Assembly (NCBI RefSeq): GCF_000524195.1
Contig: NW_020170431.1
Coordinates: 134,738-198,737 of the forward strand
From: Echinococcus granulosus
Lineage: Eukaryota > Platyhelminthes > Cestoda > Cyclophyllidea > Taeniidae
Direction: 5' to 3'
Length of the DNA: 64,000 nucleotides
Shown here piece by piece: positions 25,387-37,700 of this stretch. The position numbers were made by a program, and so were the translations under genes. How positions within the stretch are numbered: position 1 is the stretch's first letter; each line of letters starts with the position of its first letter. The notes below the pieces were generated by a model that saw nothing but the letters and a program-made list of their open reading frames with translations, was not told the origin of the DNA and did no database searches.

Positions 25387-28300
25387 TCATTTGTTGACCA
25401 GTGATTCCTCGCCTATTAAGGTAAGAAGTGCCAGTCGATAATCTCCCGAAGTGTCATCCTAAAAAATGATTTATTTAAAATTCTTAGTTAGACTTATTAG
25501 ATCAAATATCAGGCTAAACACACTAAAGCATAGCTTTACCTTGATAAACTCTCCCAGTGTCGCTTCATATTCCGCCTTGAAGGCATCCTTTATCTGCACC
25601 ATGTCAATCTCGCACCTAGTGATAATCACCCGTATAAGCGACTCATCATCTGTGCCCATTCCCTTCATAGAGCGATGTAAAGTCTTGGCAAAAAATGCAG
25701 GCTTATTTTGAATGGATCGCACTAAAAGGAGAAACAATGAATGATGCCAGCTCTTCGACGCAGAGGGAACGGTGTGAAGGCGATTGACCCACAACTTACC
25801 TATGCTTAAAAAAGCGCGTAGAAGGTCACCAGACATCTCCGATTTTAGGGCTTCTTCTACTGTCCTCTTGCCCATTTTTTCATACTCCTCAAAGACCGCC
25901 CTCAAATGAGCGTTAGAGCGAGATATGAGGATCTCATTGAATCTGCAAAAGTCAGAGTAGAAAAGTTTTTTTAAAAGCGACTATTTACAATTGTGTTAAA
26001 GCTGTAGTTAAGCCTACTTCGATTCATCTGTTCCACTCTTCTCTCCCGCTGCTAATAACTCTTCAGCGTCCTTGCGGGCCTTGTTACGATCAAATGTGGG
26101 ACTTTCATTTCTATTGCCTTGAAGCAATGAGATCATGAGTCTCTGAAAGTGTCCTGAGGTGTCATCTTGGACATCCTTCTCAAGATCGCGGCTAAAAACT
26201 GTGAGATAAAACATTATAAAAAACCGAGAGTTGGAGACTACTGGTTATTGATAGACAAACAATACCTTTCTTGTACGCCTCCTTAATCTTCGCAATTTGT
26301 GCGTTAGTACGACAGCAGATGATCTCAATGAGGCAGTCTTCATCGGTTCCGATGCCCTCTACGGCTTCGCGCAATTCCTCCGCATCGTAAACTTCAGGCT
26401 CTAAGCAGAGGGCACGGCAGACCTTGAAGAGCTTGCCACTAATCTCACTGTCCAATTCATCGATGAGATCCAGCCCGAAGAGAGTCTTGAACTGCTTGGC
26501 GATGTCTAGACGCTGACTAATTGATCGTCGAGCAAGAACATCGATGATGGCTTTCTCGTCGGTACCTAGACCCTTCATGGCCTTGCGCAGACGTTGACAA
26601 TCTGCATTGCAGTCGAAGTTGGCTGCTGGTTTCAGCGTGCCTTCGCTCTGTCAAAGGTCACAAAGGTAGGTTGGGTGTAGCTCAGCCTATGAGAACTTCC
26701 AAAGAATCATTCTTAAGGTACACCAAGTACCTGGAACATACATTAAAACATGCCGACGAAAATAAGGCGAAATTTTAGAATAGATGCAAATATATAAATT
26801 CTACCGAAATTTTCAACTCACCTTATATTCCTCAGTTTCAAAGAATGCATTTTCAACTTTCTCCAGAGGCTTTTCTTCCTTCTTCAATTCAATTGCAGCT
26901 GCCTTTTGATTACGAGCTTGTCGAACCTGCGTTTCCACTTCGTGTCCCTTGAGAGGAGCACCGGAAAGAGGGAGGGGAAAAGATTATAATTTGGGCTGTT
27001 CGCCGGTTAGACTCCAAGACAAAAAGCTTGTCAGGGACAACCAAAGAAGCCTATCAATTGCAAATGTCACTATGATTTTGTGGTACCTCGCTGTCTTGAC
27101 TTCAAATACCTGCAGTCTGATGTGTGAGTGTCATGATTGTCTAATTTACGGCCGCTAAACTGTAGAAGATTGCTTCACGCCAAATTTCCTGCCTACCACT
27201 TGGAGAAGGCACGGTATAAGGTGGTGGAAAGTGTCATTAAAAAATTTTTTTTTGTATTTAAAACAAGAAAGGCATTTGACTTTGCTGATGGCTTGATGTA
27301 GTCCCAATGATAAAGAGGTGCTGCAAACTAACGGTCTTGTTAATATGTGCGAGAAACACTTGGTCAACATCTACACCAACTGGAAGCAGAAAGTAGTAGA
27401 CCGTACTGAGCAAATGGGTGCCTTGACGTAATGAAAGGTGGTAAGCTTTAAAAAATGGCAATGCAAGATTCTATTATCCTTTTGCGAGTATCATAAAAGT
27501 GTTAATCAACCGAATGACTGGCGGACTGACCGGCTGGCTCCTGAATGGTGGGTACTCTCAGTAGTATTCCCTTTTATGCACCTCCCAGAAAAACACCAAT
27601 CTTTTTAGCTAAGGATAGGAAACTCACCTCAGGTGCAGTGACTTTTGGATTCCTTTTATCGGATTTGTGTTTGTTTGACGCAGCACTTGGACGCGCCGAT
27701 GGTTTGCGTCCCTTCTTTTCCAGCTCAATTGCTAACACATACCTGTCGTCAGCATCGTCCAGGTCGCCTCCAATCACCTGTCCAGATGAAACACATTTAT
27801 TTAGTAAGATGATATCTGTGTCAGGGATTAATGACTCCTGTTTTGCATAGAAATGCCACTTCCGTTGCAATACATGCACCTCAATACAGTCGACACTACT
27901 TATGACTGGATTAGTAGCCATATTGACCAATAAAAATTGTGGAGCTGTCTTCACGGTCATCATTGCTCAATCACTTTTTAAAGTTCTTTTTTAATAGTAC
28001 CAATTTCTAGTGTTACTACTTGTCTTGAAGCAATTTTTTTTCCTTTCCAAATACAAGGTTTCAACTAATGTTCAATGAGAAGTAATCCCGTAAATTTTTC
28101 CTCTTTATACAAAAAGCAAAATCGAGATTCCTCATTTTTCCATGTGATTTAATAGACGCCATTTATTTCCTCAGTCCATACAATTGAACCAGAGGGATAT
28201 TTTCCTCAGATTGTAATCTTAATTGTATGGGTTCCCCTCACCCAGACCTCCGTCGTAGTGATTTGACAATCGGGTCCTCGTCGGCTGCATTTCTGCCCTG

Positions 28301-31300
28301 CCTGGCAGCCTTCGGGCCAAGCCAGTAAACTCTCAGCTCTTCTACACATTATTAAGTAGCATATTTAGGGCAAAATCAGGGTTTTTTATCAGCACCTTAT
28401 CTGTTTAACTCACTCTTGCCACCAGTCACAGCCATAGGAAATTGGTTTGAAGGAAATAAACAAAACTAACTGGATTTTGGCATCCTCCTAGGCTACCGCG
28501 TTTGAACAATGCTTAATATGTTGGTATGTCGTCTTGACAACGAAATAAATACTCATTCCTTTAAAAGTGAGGCGTCATGGTAACAGGGCCTCTAAAAGAC
28601 TGCCCACAATGGTCATTGCAGTTACTCCTTTAGAAGGGGACTTTAATAACTCTTGCATGTTTGACAGAAGAATTTGATTTGCAACGCAAGCATTCGGTCA
28701 AATCAACGAAAAATGTGATAAATTTGATAGATCTCCTGTTAAAAAGGCATACTTACATAGTAGTCGGCATGAACTAACCTTGCCCACATCAGCACCGGAG
28801 AGTTCATAGGCAATATTTGAATTATTGGTAGCGTAGCTGCTAAATTGTTGAAATATTTGGCTCAAAGGACCCTTTAGCATGGGAAAATCAACCGCTGGTT
28901 GCTGTATTGGCTGTGGCGGTGGCTGAGGTTTTGGAATGGCCTTCAAAATGTGTCCAATAGCCTGAGTCAGAGATTCACGCACCTCCATCACCGTACGTTG
29001 ACGCATCTGGTCAATGTACTGGTTAAAAAAGGTTGGTACAGTTAGTGTAGCAAACTACTCTGTATTTCACATATCCTCTAGCGGTACTGTTTTTATGTGA
29101 CTCTCAAACTTCTTTCCTAAACCCAGCGTCACAAATATGTGACATACGTCACTTGACAGATTAGGGTAAATGGCTGGGACAAAATGGGAACACACTAATA
29201 GATTTAAAAATAGTTTACATTTATAAATAATTTAATGATCATATCAGTGACTGAAGGCATTTTTAGCTTTTGAAATTCGACTATTCTTCAGGAAAGATTT
29301 GGGACATCGCCCTTATGACAAAGGCAAGCAAAACCGAGACAGGCGTTACCCAACTTCGAAAAATTGCTATAGTCTGTTAAAGTCGTAAAGACTAATACGA
29401 GGGAAGTCAAAAAAAGCACTTGCTTTTGGTGAACTCTAAGCTTTGGCTTTAAACAATGTCTGCCCTAACCAATCGTAATAAACCTCAAAGGAAGGCCTAC
29501 CGTGGGTTCCAGGACAAAATGACTTCGACTCTAGTCTGACAGCATGGTATCACCCTCAAAGGTAACCATAGAAGGTTACCTAATCTCATCTTAGCAATAT
29601 GGCATTTCGGCTATGTTTGCAACCCTCCAAACTATCCATCCACCAACAACAGCGGACATTCCTTCGATAATGGAGTGGATAGTTAAGGCTATAAGGAGGG
29701 CAGTGGATAAGTTTTAGTGAGACTTCCAACAAAAACGGTAGCTAATTTAAATTTGAAATCTCTTTAATTCAGGAAGGAATCTATCTTTGACATATTTTGA
29801 GGGAGTCAAAGGGAAGATGGAGATGATAATGCGGCTGCCTCCACCACATTTCTCCTCTTAAATTTCAAGTCCTTCCATGGTTTATTTTTACGGTAATATG
29901 AGGTCTTAGGTGATTTTGTAGCCTCCTTTTTTCAACTGGCTAATCAGTCATGATTGTCTTGGCGGTTTGTGAATAAGTTTCGTGAACATTTTTGAGTTGA
30001 TAGGTCAGGAATTAAAGCAGTGCCTACTCTAGGATTTCGGAGTGGGGTGCTTACCCCTTGGCGACAACCAGCCAATGATGGATATATTTCCCCAATGTTG
30101 GGATGGGGAATTCATTTGTCATTACAAGTCAATCGGTCAGCAAACACCCTAGAATGTCAACCCACTGAAGAACAGAATGGTGAATTTTCAGGTTCACTTT
30201 TATTTCATCATTCTCTTCATTTGATTTCCGTTCGCTTAATGGCCTTTACCTCGACTTCCATCAAACAATTTACTGTATCTCAGGGCTATTAATCTTGAGT
30301 GTTTGCGTTACTAACAACAAATAATTCTTTGTAATCCCAAGTAGGATGACATTGCGCATGTCATATAACCTTGAGTAATGTCGTTTTCCTCATTTCTACC
30401 TTATGATATATAGCGGATTGAACAACAAGCCAGCTTTAGCTCCTTTGAAAACCGTAAAATACATAGAGCTCAAACCACGTCAAATTTAAGCGGCATTTTA
30501 TGAAATGGGGTAGCGAAGTAACGAGAAGATAGTAGAGAACAACCGAATGGACACTAACAGCCCAAGACGCATTTTGCCAACTGTATTTTAAGAGGTCTCA
30601 CAGTGGGCCACTCTTAAAATCGCACAAACCTTTGGTCACCAAGTGAGGGTATGTAAAATCTGACAATAGGAATATTTTCATCAACAATGGATTGTAAAAA
30701 CGCAAAATTACGGTCAGCATCAAATGGAATTTGCAAGTATCACAGCAACCTCTAAGACTGCTGTACAAATTTATGTCTGTATTATTCAGAAGGTCTTTTT
30801 CCTATGATCTAACTCATGAATATTCTACTTCAAACTCATTAAGAAGACTCCCTCAGACAATTTTATATCGACTGACTCAAAGCGGCATTAAAAGTATTGG
30901 AAATAAAATAAGCAAAATTAGAATTGGCGTTTTCACGAAACAAAATACACACTTCTGCACAACACATTCTGCATTCAACTAGACTTCAATAGTACTTTAC
31001 AACTGTGGATTTGTTGTCTTATCAGAAATGTTTGAGAATTATAAGTGAGGTTAACAAATAACACAAAAAAATTATAATACCTGAGTCAAGTGGCTCACAA
31101 CAGCAGTGAGTTGTTGTTGTGTAACCCCAGGCTCTGGTGGTATTAACGGCGAAGCGTACATCTGTGGCGCCTGAAGTGGTGGTAAAAAGTTACTGGAAAA
31201 GTTGTTTCCATCGGGGGTTTTCATATCCCATCCTACGCCTGGTACACTGCCGTATACATTAATCTGTGTGCCCGAGTGGTTTGTCGCTGCAAAGCCCTGA

Positions 31301-32025
31301 TCTGTGCTTTCTAGTAAAATAATTAATTCTTTACGATATGCTAAAACCTACTTTTTAAAAAGCTGTCCAATGTGTCATCCATGGAACTGTGGGTATCACT
31401 GTGTGCTGGAACAATTGATTTAGGATATTCGTCACCGGAAATACTCTCACTGCTACCAGAATGGGCGATTTCTATGACGGTGAATGTTTTGCTAACGATG
31501 TGACTTTCAGCTTTTGTCACTCTAAAGTAAAGTACCAATAAAACAAACAAAGATTGAACCTATGAACCGCTATAGCTTTAACAGTACGGCGACCACTTTT
31601 CAGTTGAAACGGGGCCCGGTAGCGATAGGTTACTTCGCGTCCTGCAAAGATTCGATGGGAGGGATTGGGTGTTTCACCATTAGTTGTAAAATAGATTAGG
31701 CAGTCGGGTCCCTCTAATGACAAAAAAAGGAAGGGAACCTGGGATTATAAATAATACAAGTGACCACTGTCTTTTGCACTTAATCATGCATAACAAGAAG
31801 CACACAAATTAAAAAAAGACTTAAATGCCATGAGGAAGATCGAGATTAATGCTTAAAAACAAATTCAATGAAGTTGTTTTCGCTTGTAGGATTTTCAAAA
31901 AGAGAGCGTATACCTTTGCCCAATTCAATAAATGTTCCTGTATCGATTGTATTCGAAGGCTTGCCAGGCACGTTTAATCGCAAAGGAGTGATTGTAGGAG
32001 CCGGCACTCCACCAGCTAAAGGCAT
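25387..32025 (-). CDS. DZANK1-like N-terminal region fused to a four-repeat annexin
   Basis: Exons: 32025-31914, 31713-31560, 31521-31352, 31310-31081, 29018-28779, 27777-27628, 26947-26822, 26647-26266, 26198-26018, 25942-25800, 25721-25540 and 25458-25387 (TGA). All have AG/GT borders and matching phases, totalling 2142 nt, 713 residues. Exons 1-3 resemble the N-terminal Fn3-associated region of DZANK1: PTITPLRLNVPGK, LIYFTTNGETPN, then RTVKAIAVHR. Exons 4-6 are a proline/glutamine-rich linker. Exon 7 is a charged helix. Exons 8-12 (from about residue 395) are annexin repeats I-IV: MKGLGTDEKAIIDVLARRS, VEGIGTDEDCLIEIICCRT, a repeat III with GEKSGTDE in place of GxGTD, and MKGMGTDDESLIRVIITR ending DTSGDYRLALL. 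Annexins bind acidic membranes with calcium. The zinc ribbons and ankyrin repeats of human DZANK1 are absent. Two separate genes remain possible: an open frame with ATG at 27963 reads into exon 6. The annexin part is certain; the fusion is inference. Confidence 0.75.
29127..29151. repeat. GTCAC palindrome, site 2
   Basis: CGTCACAAATATGTGACATACGTCAC region in an intron of the annexin gene. The core GTCACAAATATGTGAC is palindromic apart from the centre. The preceding TTTCCTAAACCCA resembles the sequence before sites 3 and 4. Confidence 0.7.
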
Positions 32026-32794
32026 CGGCCTCAAAGTAAATTGATGAAAAGTTGGAAAATTAAGTCAAGGTCAGGCGATGACCAATTTTAACAAGTTAAA
32101 GTATGCCTGCACATTATTGGTAACAAGTCTCGTACGACAAAATACATCATAATGACACTCACAGTGACCATAGCGGGTCACGGCAGATTAACTTGTGATC
32201 AGCTAGCAAATGACAGCACATAATTTTTTAAAAAATGTTTTAAAACAAATTTCGAGCGTAACAAATGATTGTAAAATCTCCTTTGAATGCGGAAAAGTAG
32301 ACAAACGGTTAGAAACCCAAATTTTGCAGCCTACACTTCTTAGTTTTTTGATTATCATCAACAATGGTTATGTTGCACATAAATCATTGTCGATATTTCC
32401 ACAGCCACTCCCTTTCTTTCAAGTAAAAATCTAAAGCTGGCCCTTCTTTGAGTAATCGAAATTTGGCGCCATGATTTCTGGAAGAGTTTTTATAAACGGT
32501 GGAACTAACTCTTGTAGTGCTTAGATATTTCTTTGCTTCCCTTAGCTTTTTTAAAATCAATGCTATTCTGATGGATCCTGAACTTCCTCGTTAATATCAT
32601 TAAGGTTTTTACCCATCCTCAAATAATATAACTGTAGGTCAGGCGTGTTTTATCGAACAACGAGCTACCTCTCATCGGTATTGGCGCGTGGATAAGTAAG
32701 GTCGTTTACTTTTACATTTATTTCGTGGCAAAGTTTGGCTTTCACCTGTGCACATTGTATAAAGGACCCCTTTTGAACTCAACTTGTTTAAAAC
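32026..32794. promoter_or_regulatory. Divergent promoter region between the annexin fusion and FAM221B
   Basis: About 770 bp separates two head-to-head start codons. On the FAM221B side, TATAAAG lies at 32758-32764, about 31 bp before the proposed ATG, which leaves almost no 5' UTR. No TATA box was identified for the minus-strand gene. The plus-strand frame at 32210-32434 has no coding support. Confidence 0.5.
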
Positions 32795-34505
32795 ATGAAG
32801 AAGGATGTTAATAAAGTACTGCCTTTTTATAAGCGGAATCTGTAGCCTGACACAAATTTACACCAGGCTAATCACCAAATACTTCCTGCTGATCAAGATG
32901 GCAACATTGTTGAAGGAACTTATAATACTCCAGTTGGAGGTTGGGAAGGACGTTTTTTATGCTGACTTAGTGATAGAAGTTCGTATAAACAGGATTGAAA
33001 TTCCCCAGCACTACGACACCATATCAGTTGCGCAGGCGCTAAACCAGGACTTTGCAAAGAAAACCAAGGAGCTTTTTGATGCAGAAGTTGTTGCTGTCAG
33101 GGAAGCGATTTCAACTGGTTTGTAACTGCAGATATTGAACACGAAATCACTGGTTGTAATGTATATCCGTCTTTTGAATCATTTGTCTCGTCTTTTTTCG
33201 CTTCTTAAAATATTCTTCTAAATTTACAACTTCTGACATACTTCTCTTCCATACCTGATAATCGTTTCTTGCAAAATGAAATATTAGGAACCATTCATTG
33301 TTATTAATTCAGGAATATATGTCTCTTACCGACCCAATGGGACTGAGTATGAACAGCAGGATTGTCTACGCGTAAGTTCTACGGGTCGATGCTTCTGCTC
33401 GCATCTTCTGAAGGAGCATAACAAGTTTTCCGCCACGTCACGAAATACGGCGTGCACTCAGGTATCTACACTCTTTTCTACTCGTAAGAACTGCAGCCAT
33501 AGATAGCCCTTAGGTTTCTTGGCTACCTTCTGATTGAATAAATAACGAAGTCCCTTAATCAGATAGACGAAGTTACCTTCGTATGCAAGATGGCTCATAA
33601 TCTTTCTCCCTACCATAATTCTTCGTGTGAGAATTCACTTTTTCTCTTCCAGTCAGGATGCTCCTGTAAACGATTCCTCTTCGCACCCGGACGGCCGGAG
33701 GATTTTGGTGAATTTTGGCTGCCCAAACGTCGCGATTTCAATCGAGAGGCCTATCGTATGAAGTGCAAGTGTAAACACACCCACGAGGAGCATGTTTGCC
33801 AACCTTCTCCATTTCGTTGCAACGCTAAGCGCTGCAACTGCCTTGCCTTCAGCTCGGCTTCCGTCTGTGCGGCCTGTGATCAGCGCTGGGAGCAGCATGT
33901 CACAGTCTTTGAGACGGAGGAGGAACGCAAGGATGCAGGGCGACAAATAAGTAAGTTGAAACTTGTTTGTGGATTCCAGGCCTTCAATGGAAGATTTTGT
34001 GATTGAAATATGCTACTAATAAGATGTCATTAGGACCAAATAAGTCAATTCCATTCTGAGAAGTAATGAAACCGAATTTGGTCTGATTTACTCTGTATGA
34101 CGTTTCATGTTGTACCATAAGCAACAATGAAGAGACGCTTGTTGTTCCTTTTACGAATGCGATTGTTGAAGCGAGGAAGTTGTCTCGTGTGCAATTCGGA
34201 GATATCAAGTTTACAATCTTTTGTTCCTTAAAACTTACATAAACATCGCGACAAGTTATAGACACTGTTAAATCCCTCACATCTGTAAATAAACCTCACC
34301 TGCCTGTGATTAAAACCTAGGGGAGGACTGGTACCCATTCTCCGAGCTTCCAGCCATGCGCGACATCGCCCTAACCGGTGAGGGTAACCCCAAAGCTGAA
34401 AAGCTGATCGACGCTCTGCCATCACAGGCGCAGTCACAATTGCCTTCCTCATCCAATAAGCCGACGGACGATAACAATACCCCCTTCCGTCCAAGTGGCC
34501 AGTAA
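32795..34505 (+). CDS. FAM221B: FAM221B-like cysteine-rich protein
   Basis: Exons: 32795-32815, 32867-32932, 33009-33117, 33313-33461, 33653-33950 and 34321-34505 (TAA), 275 residues, all in phase. The core from exon 3 on matches remembered FAM221B closely: GIYVSYRPNGTEYEQQDCLR, then GRCFCSHLLKEH, SGCSCKRFLFAPGRPEDFGE, KCKCKHTHEEHVC, then CNCLAFSSASVCAACDQRWE. Cysteine and histidine pairs (CFCSH, CSCK, CKCKHTHEEH, CNAKRCNC, CAAC) suggest zinc binding; this is inference, since the family has no established biochemical function. The family is linked to ciliated cells and testis in animals. The first two short exons are less certain: the donor AAA-GTACTG is weak and they were chosen because they keep phase and follow a TATA box. 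The alternative is a long frame through 32805-33117. The gene converges with SETDB1, with stop codons 235 bp apart. Confidence 0.85.
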
Positions 34506-34740
34506 AACATTCCGTCCGTACACTACTCTCCTCACCGGTCCGCGATTTGATTCAACTCAATTTTTGTCTTCTCCTAAGTTTCTATTTTAGCTCAATTCAT
34601 TTTCTTCTAAGAGACTGATTAATTTAACATGTTTTAATTCGAAAACGATGCTACAAATAGTTATACAAATTCTGATGGAAATGCACAATCCAAGGGAGCG
34701 GTAAAAATCACCTGTGCAGAGGAAGATGGGAATTAGTTTT
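34506..34740. other. Shared 3' region of two convergent genes
   Basis: A 235-bp interval between the FAM221B stop (plus) and the SETDB1 stop (minus). No canonical AATAAA for either strand was seen, so the 3' UTRs probably overlap or use variant signals. Confidence 0.6.
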
Positions 34741-37700
34741 CTAGAGCAGTCGAATACGGCAAGAGGGCTCACCGCAATAGCAGTAGAGCACTTTGAAGGG
34801 CACAGCATCGACAACGTAGCCATAGTCCCAAGTCAACTCCTCGCCGGCCGCAATATTCCTGAACGAAGACGACAAAAAGAGGGGTTTTAATCCTCATAGG
34901 ACTCAAAATCAAACACCAATGGCTGGGTGAGGGAGGAAAGGGATGGAAGGGATGGAGGAAAGCAGCGTGAAATGCCTTACCTCTTGGCGAAGAAAGCGAC
35001 CTCAGGGAAACGTGGATCATGCGAGGAGATGAAGACATTCTGCACGAAGACATTTGGCTCACAGGAGTGATTGAAGTAGCGCCCCAGATTGCCCATCTTC
35101 TTAGCATCCATGACAAAGGGCTCCTCGTCCCCGAAGTAGCTACGAGCCGGCAACCAATCCGGCTGTGCAATCGGGTAGAAGCGACGGTTTGCCCAAGGCA
35201 CCAACACCGATGTTGAGGAAAAGGCTGTCAACGCTCCCACTACTGTAGAGGTCTCCGTGCTTTCTCCTACCCTTCCATTACCTGTTGTCAAGGCAATGGC
35301 TGTGTGGATACGATGTTCTCGTGCCTTGCCCCGTGGCCGACGCTCACCTGTGGAGTAATAGGAGTGCAAAGTAAGGCGATTTGAAAACTTCCAAGTCCGC
35401 TGCGACCTATCATGAGGGCATGCTGCTAGTCTCCCAACACTTCTGTACATCGAAACAAGGCTACTTCCAAACCTAAAAAGAAGAAACTAGCTTCTTGTCC
35501 CACTTATTGTGTACGCCGTAGGTGTGTAGGTGAAGGTGTGGTGCGCGATGGCCGAACGCACCACTCAAAAACGCTTTCAAATGACGACTCCAGTTAGGGT
35601 AGACATTGGAGGGGACTGCATTCCTGTCAGTGAGGATTCATGCGTCGGTATTGTTTAAAGTAACTCGAGATTAAGGTGTCCTGAACCTTCAACCATGTTT
35701 AATATAAGTGGTGAAGCATTTGGTAATCACCTGCATCAACTGGGAATGGGAGGGGGGTGGTGGAAGACGCAAAGCGATTGCGTCCCATCCTCAAGCATTC
35801 ACAGATGTCGGCACATTCATCTGGCTGGCCGAGTGACCGACTGACCTGGGATGCAAAATGACTTCAGGCGATATAACCGATGGTCGTGCCATTAGCTGGT
35901 TGTCGTCATGCCTTCCATTGTCCACACTCCTAAGACAGGCAACACGTCATTCCTAGAAAACTATGCTTTCTCCAATAGGAGTTGTTACTTTGCTGTGGGC
36001 CAAACAACTGCATTCGGGATCTGCCACTCGATACGGCACAACTGGAAGGTGTGCAAAATTTCTTCGGAAAGCTAATATCTGGTTGATTGTATTAGCGACT
36101 GCTCCAACAAGTAAATCGTGTAGTCAAAGAAGCTCGCTGCTCAGGTTTACTCAACAGGCAAAGGTATTAACGAATAAAGTCAATTAGGTCTACATTACCT
36201 GTCCTAGGCTGAGATTGGTTCATCCGCAGTAGGTCAACAGCCGAACTTGACCTAGTAGATGCAAGAAAGACCAATTGAAGGGGGTCAACAACTCTACTAA
36301 TTGGCACACTAACTACAGAGAACTGTCACTCAGCAAAGGTCCTGTAGGCTTAAGCCCTCATGTATCGTGGTAACCTACGGTGTGATGATACACCTCGAGC
36401 GAATCACGATCCAACAATTTATTCGTGTAGAAGCCGGTTACGCCAAGTGGTTATGTAGAAACACACCTTTTAGGCCCAGTGGATTGTGAAGCGGAGCAAG
36501 CGATGTCAGCATTGGAAGCTGATTTCCTGAGGCTAGCCATGAGCAACAATTTGCGGGGTCCCGTCGGACGGTACGCCATGGCCAGGGCTGACGACCTTGG
36601 GCTACGCATGAGACACCCTCCAGCTGCACTGGAAAAGGGAAGGCAATATTTACCGACCCGACGTGTAGATTCAAATTAATGATAAAGGAATCTCACAAAA
36701 TGGGAAACAAAGAAAAACATAAGGGAAGGAGATAGGCAACATAAAGCCCTAATTTTAGCTGCCATCCTACGTACCAAATCCGACAAAACTTACGGTGGCC
36801 ACATTTTTGCATCAGACAAGCGGCCGGACAGGTGACCTCGTGTACCTCGTCGAGGTTGTCCCATAGATGGAGAGGCTAGCCCTGCAAGAAAGCACCCAAA
36901 ATCAAGTCAAAAAAGGGTATTAAAACATTTGTTATCAGCGTCACGTATGCGTGACACCATGGTTTCCCTACCCAAGCACACATGTCACACGTGTGAGACA
37001 TCCACGTAAAGCAGAAAACAAATAGCTGATGTTGTATTAGAATTTAAAATGAATTGGCGTCCCGGTGGCTGAGATATCCCTTGATATCCTGGTGGCCAAC
37101 GTGTCAGCTATGCATTGCCCAGCAAGTTAATCTGTGCTGTCATTAAATCAGCGCCGATTTTAGGATTGCTATCGTTTTTTCAAAATTTGCAGAGGTAGTT
37201 CCAAACTTAAAACCGAATCAATCACGTGGAAGACCTGAACTGGGTCCAAGGTAACGTCAAATGGAAAGTAGAAGCAGCCATATGAGAATCAGACTTACGT
37301 TTTTCCTGCTTCGAGAGTCTAGTCAGTTGAACTACTGGCAGACGATCAAAGGAGGCAGAAGTCATAATCTCAGCCAGATTGGAGATGCCCTGAAAAGACG
37401 TCAGACCAGGAGCTGAGATGGTGAATTCAGAAAGCCCCCGTGACCTGGCAGGTCCTTCCTCGTTAATTTCATCTCCAGCGCTTGTAGTTACATCCATCGG
37501 TACCACAGTATCGACAGCAGTTGCGTCGGTCGGGGCCAGATTACTGGAGTAGGAGTAAGGCGACTCGCCATCTGCATTCTCTGCGAACAAATTAGGTTCC
37601 TCACTCTTGATCTGATTAACCTGACTTGTGTCGGAGAATTCGGAGTGCTCGTCGCCGTTGTTTCCACTACTCGAGTTCGCAATCGCCTGCGTCCGGAGAG

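Noticed and set aside
32805..33117. Single long first exon for FAM221B beginning at ATG 32805
   Set aside because: The frame is open, but the leucine/isoleucine-rich translation upstream of HYDTISV does not resemble the family. Two short exons in another frame keep phase and follow the TATA box. This choice is uncertain.
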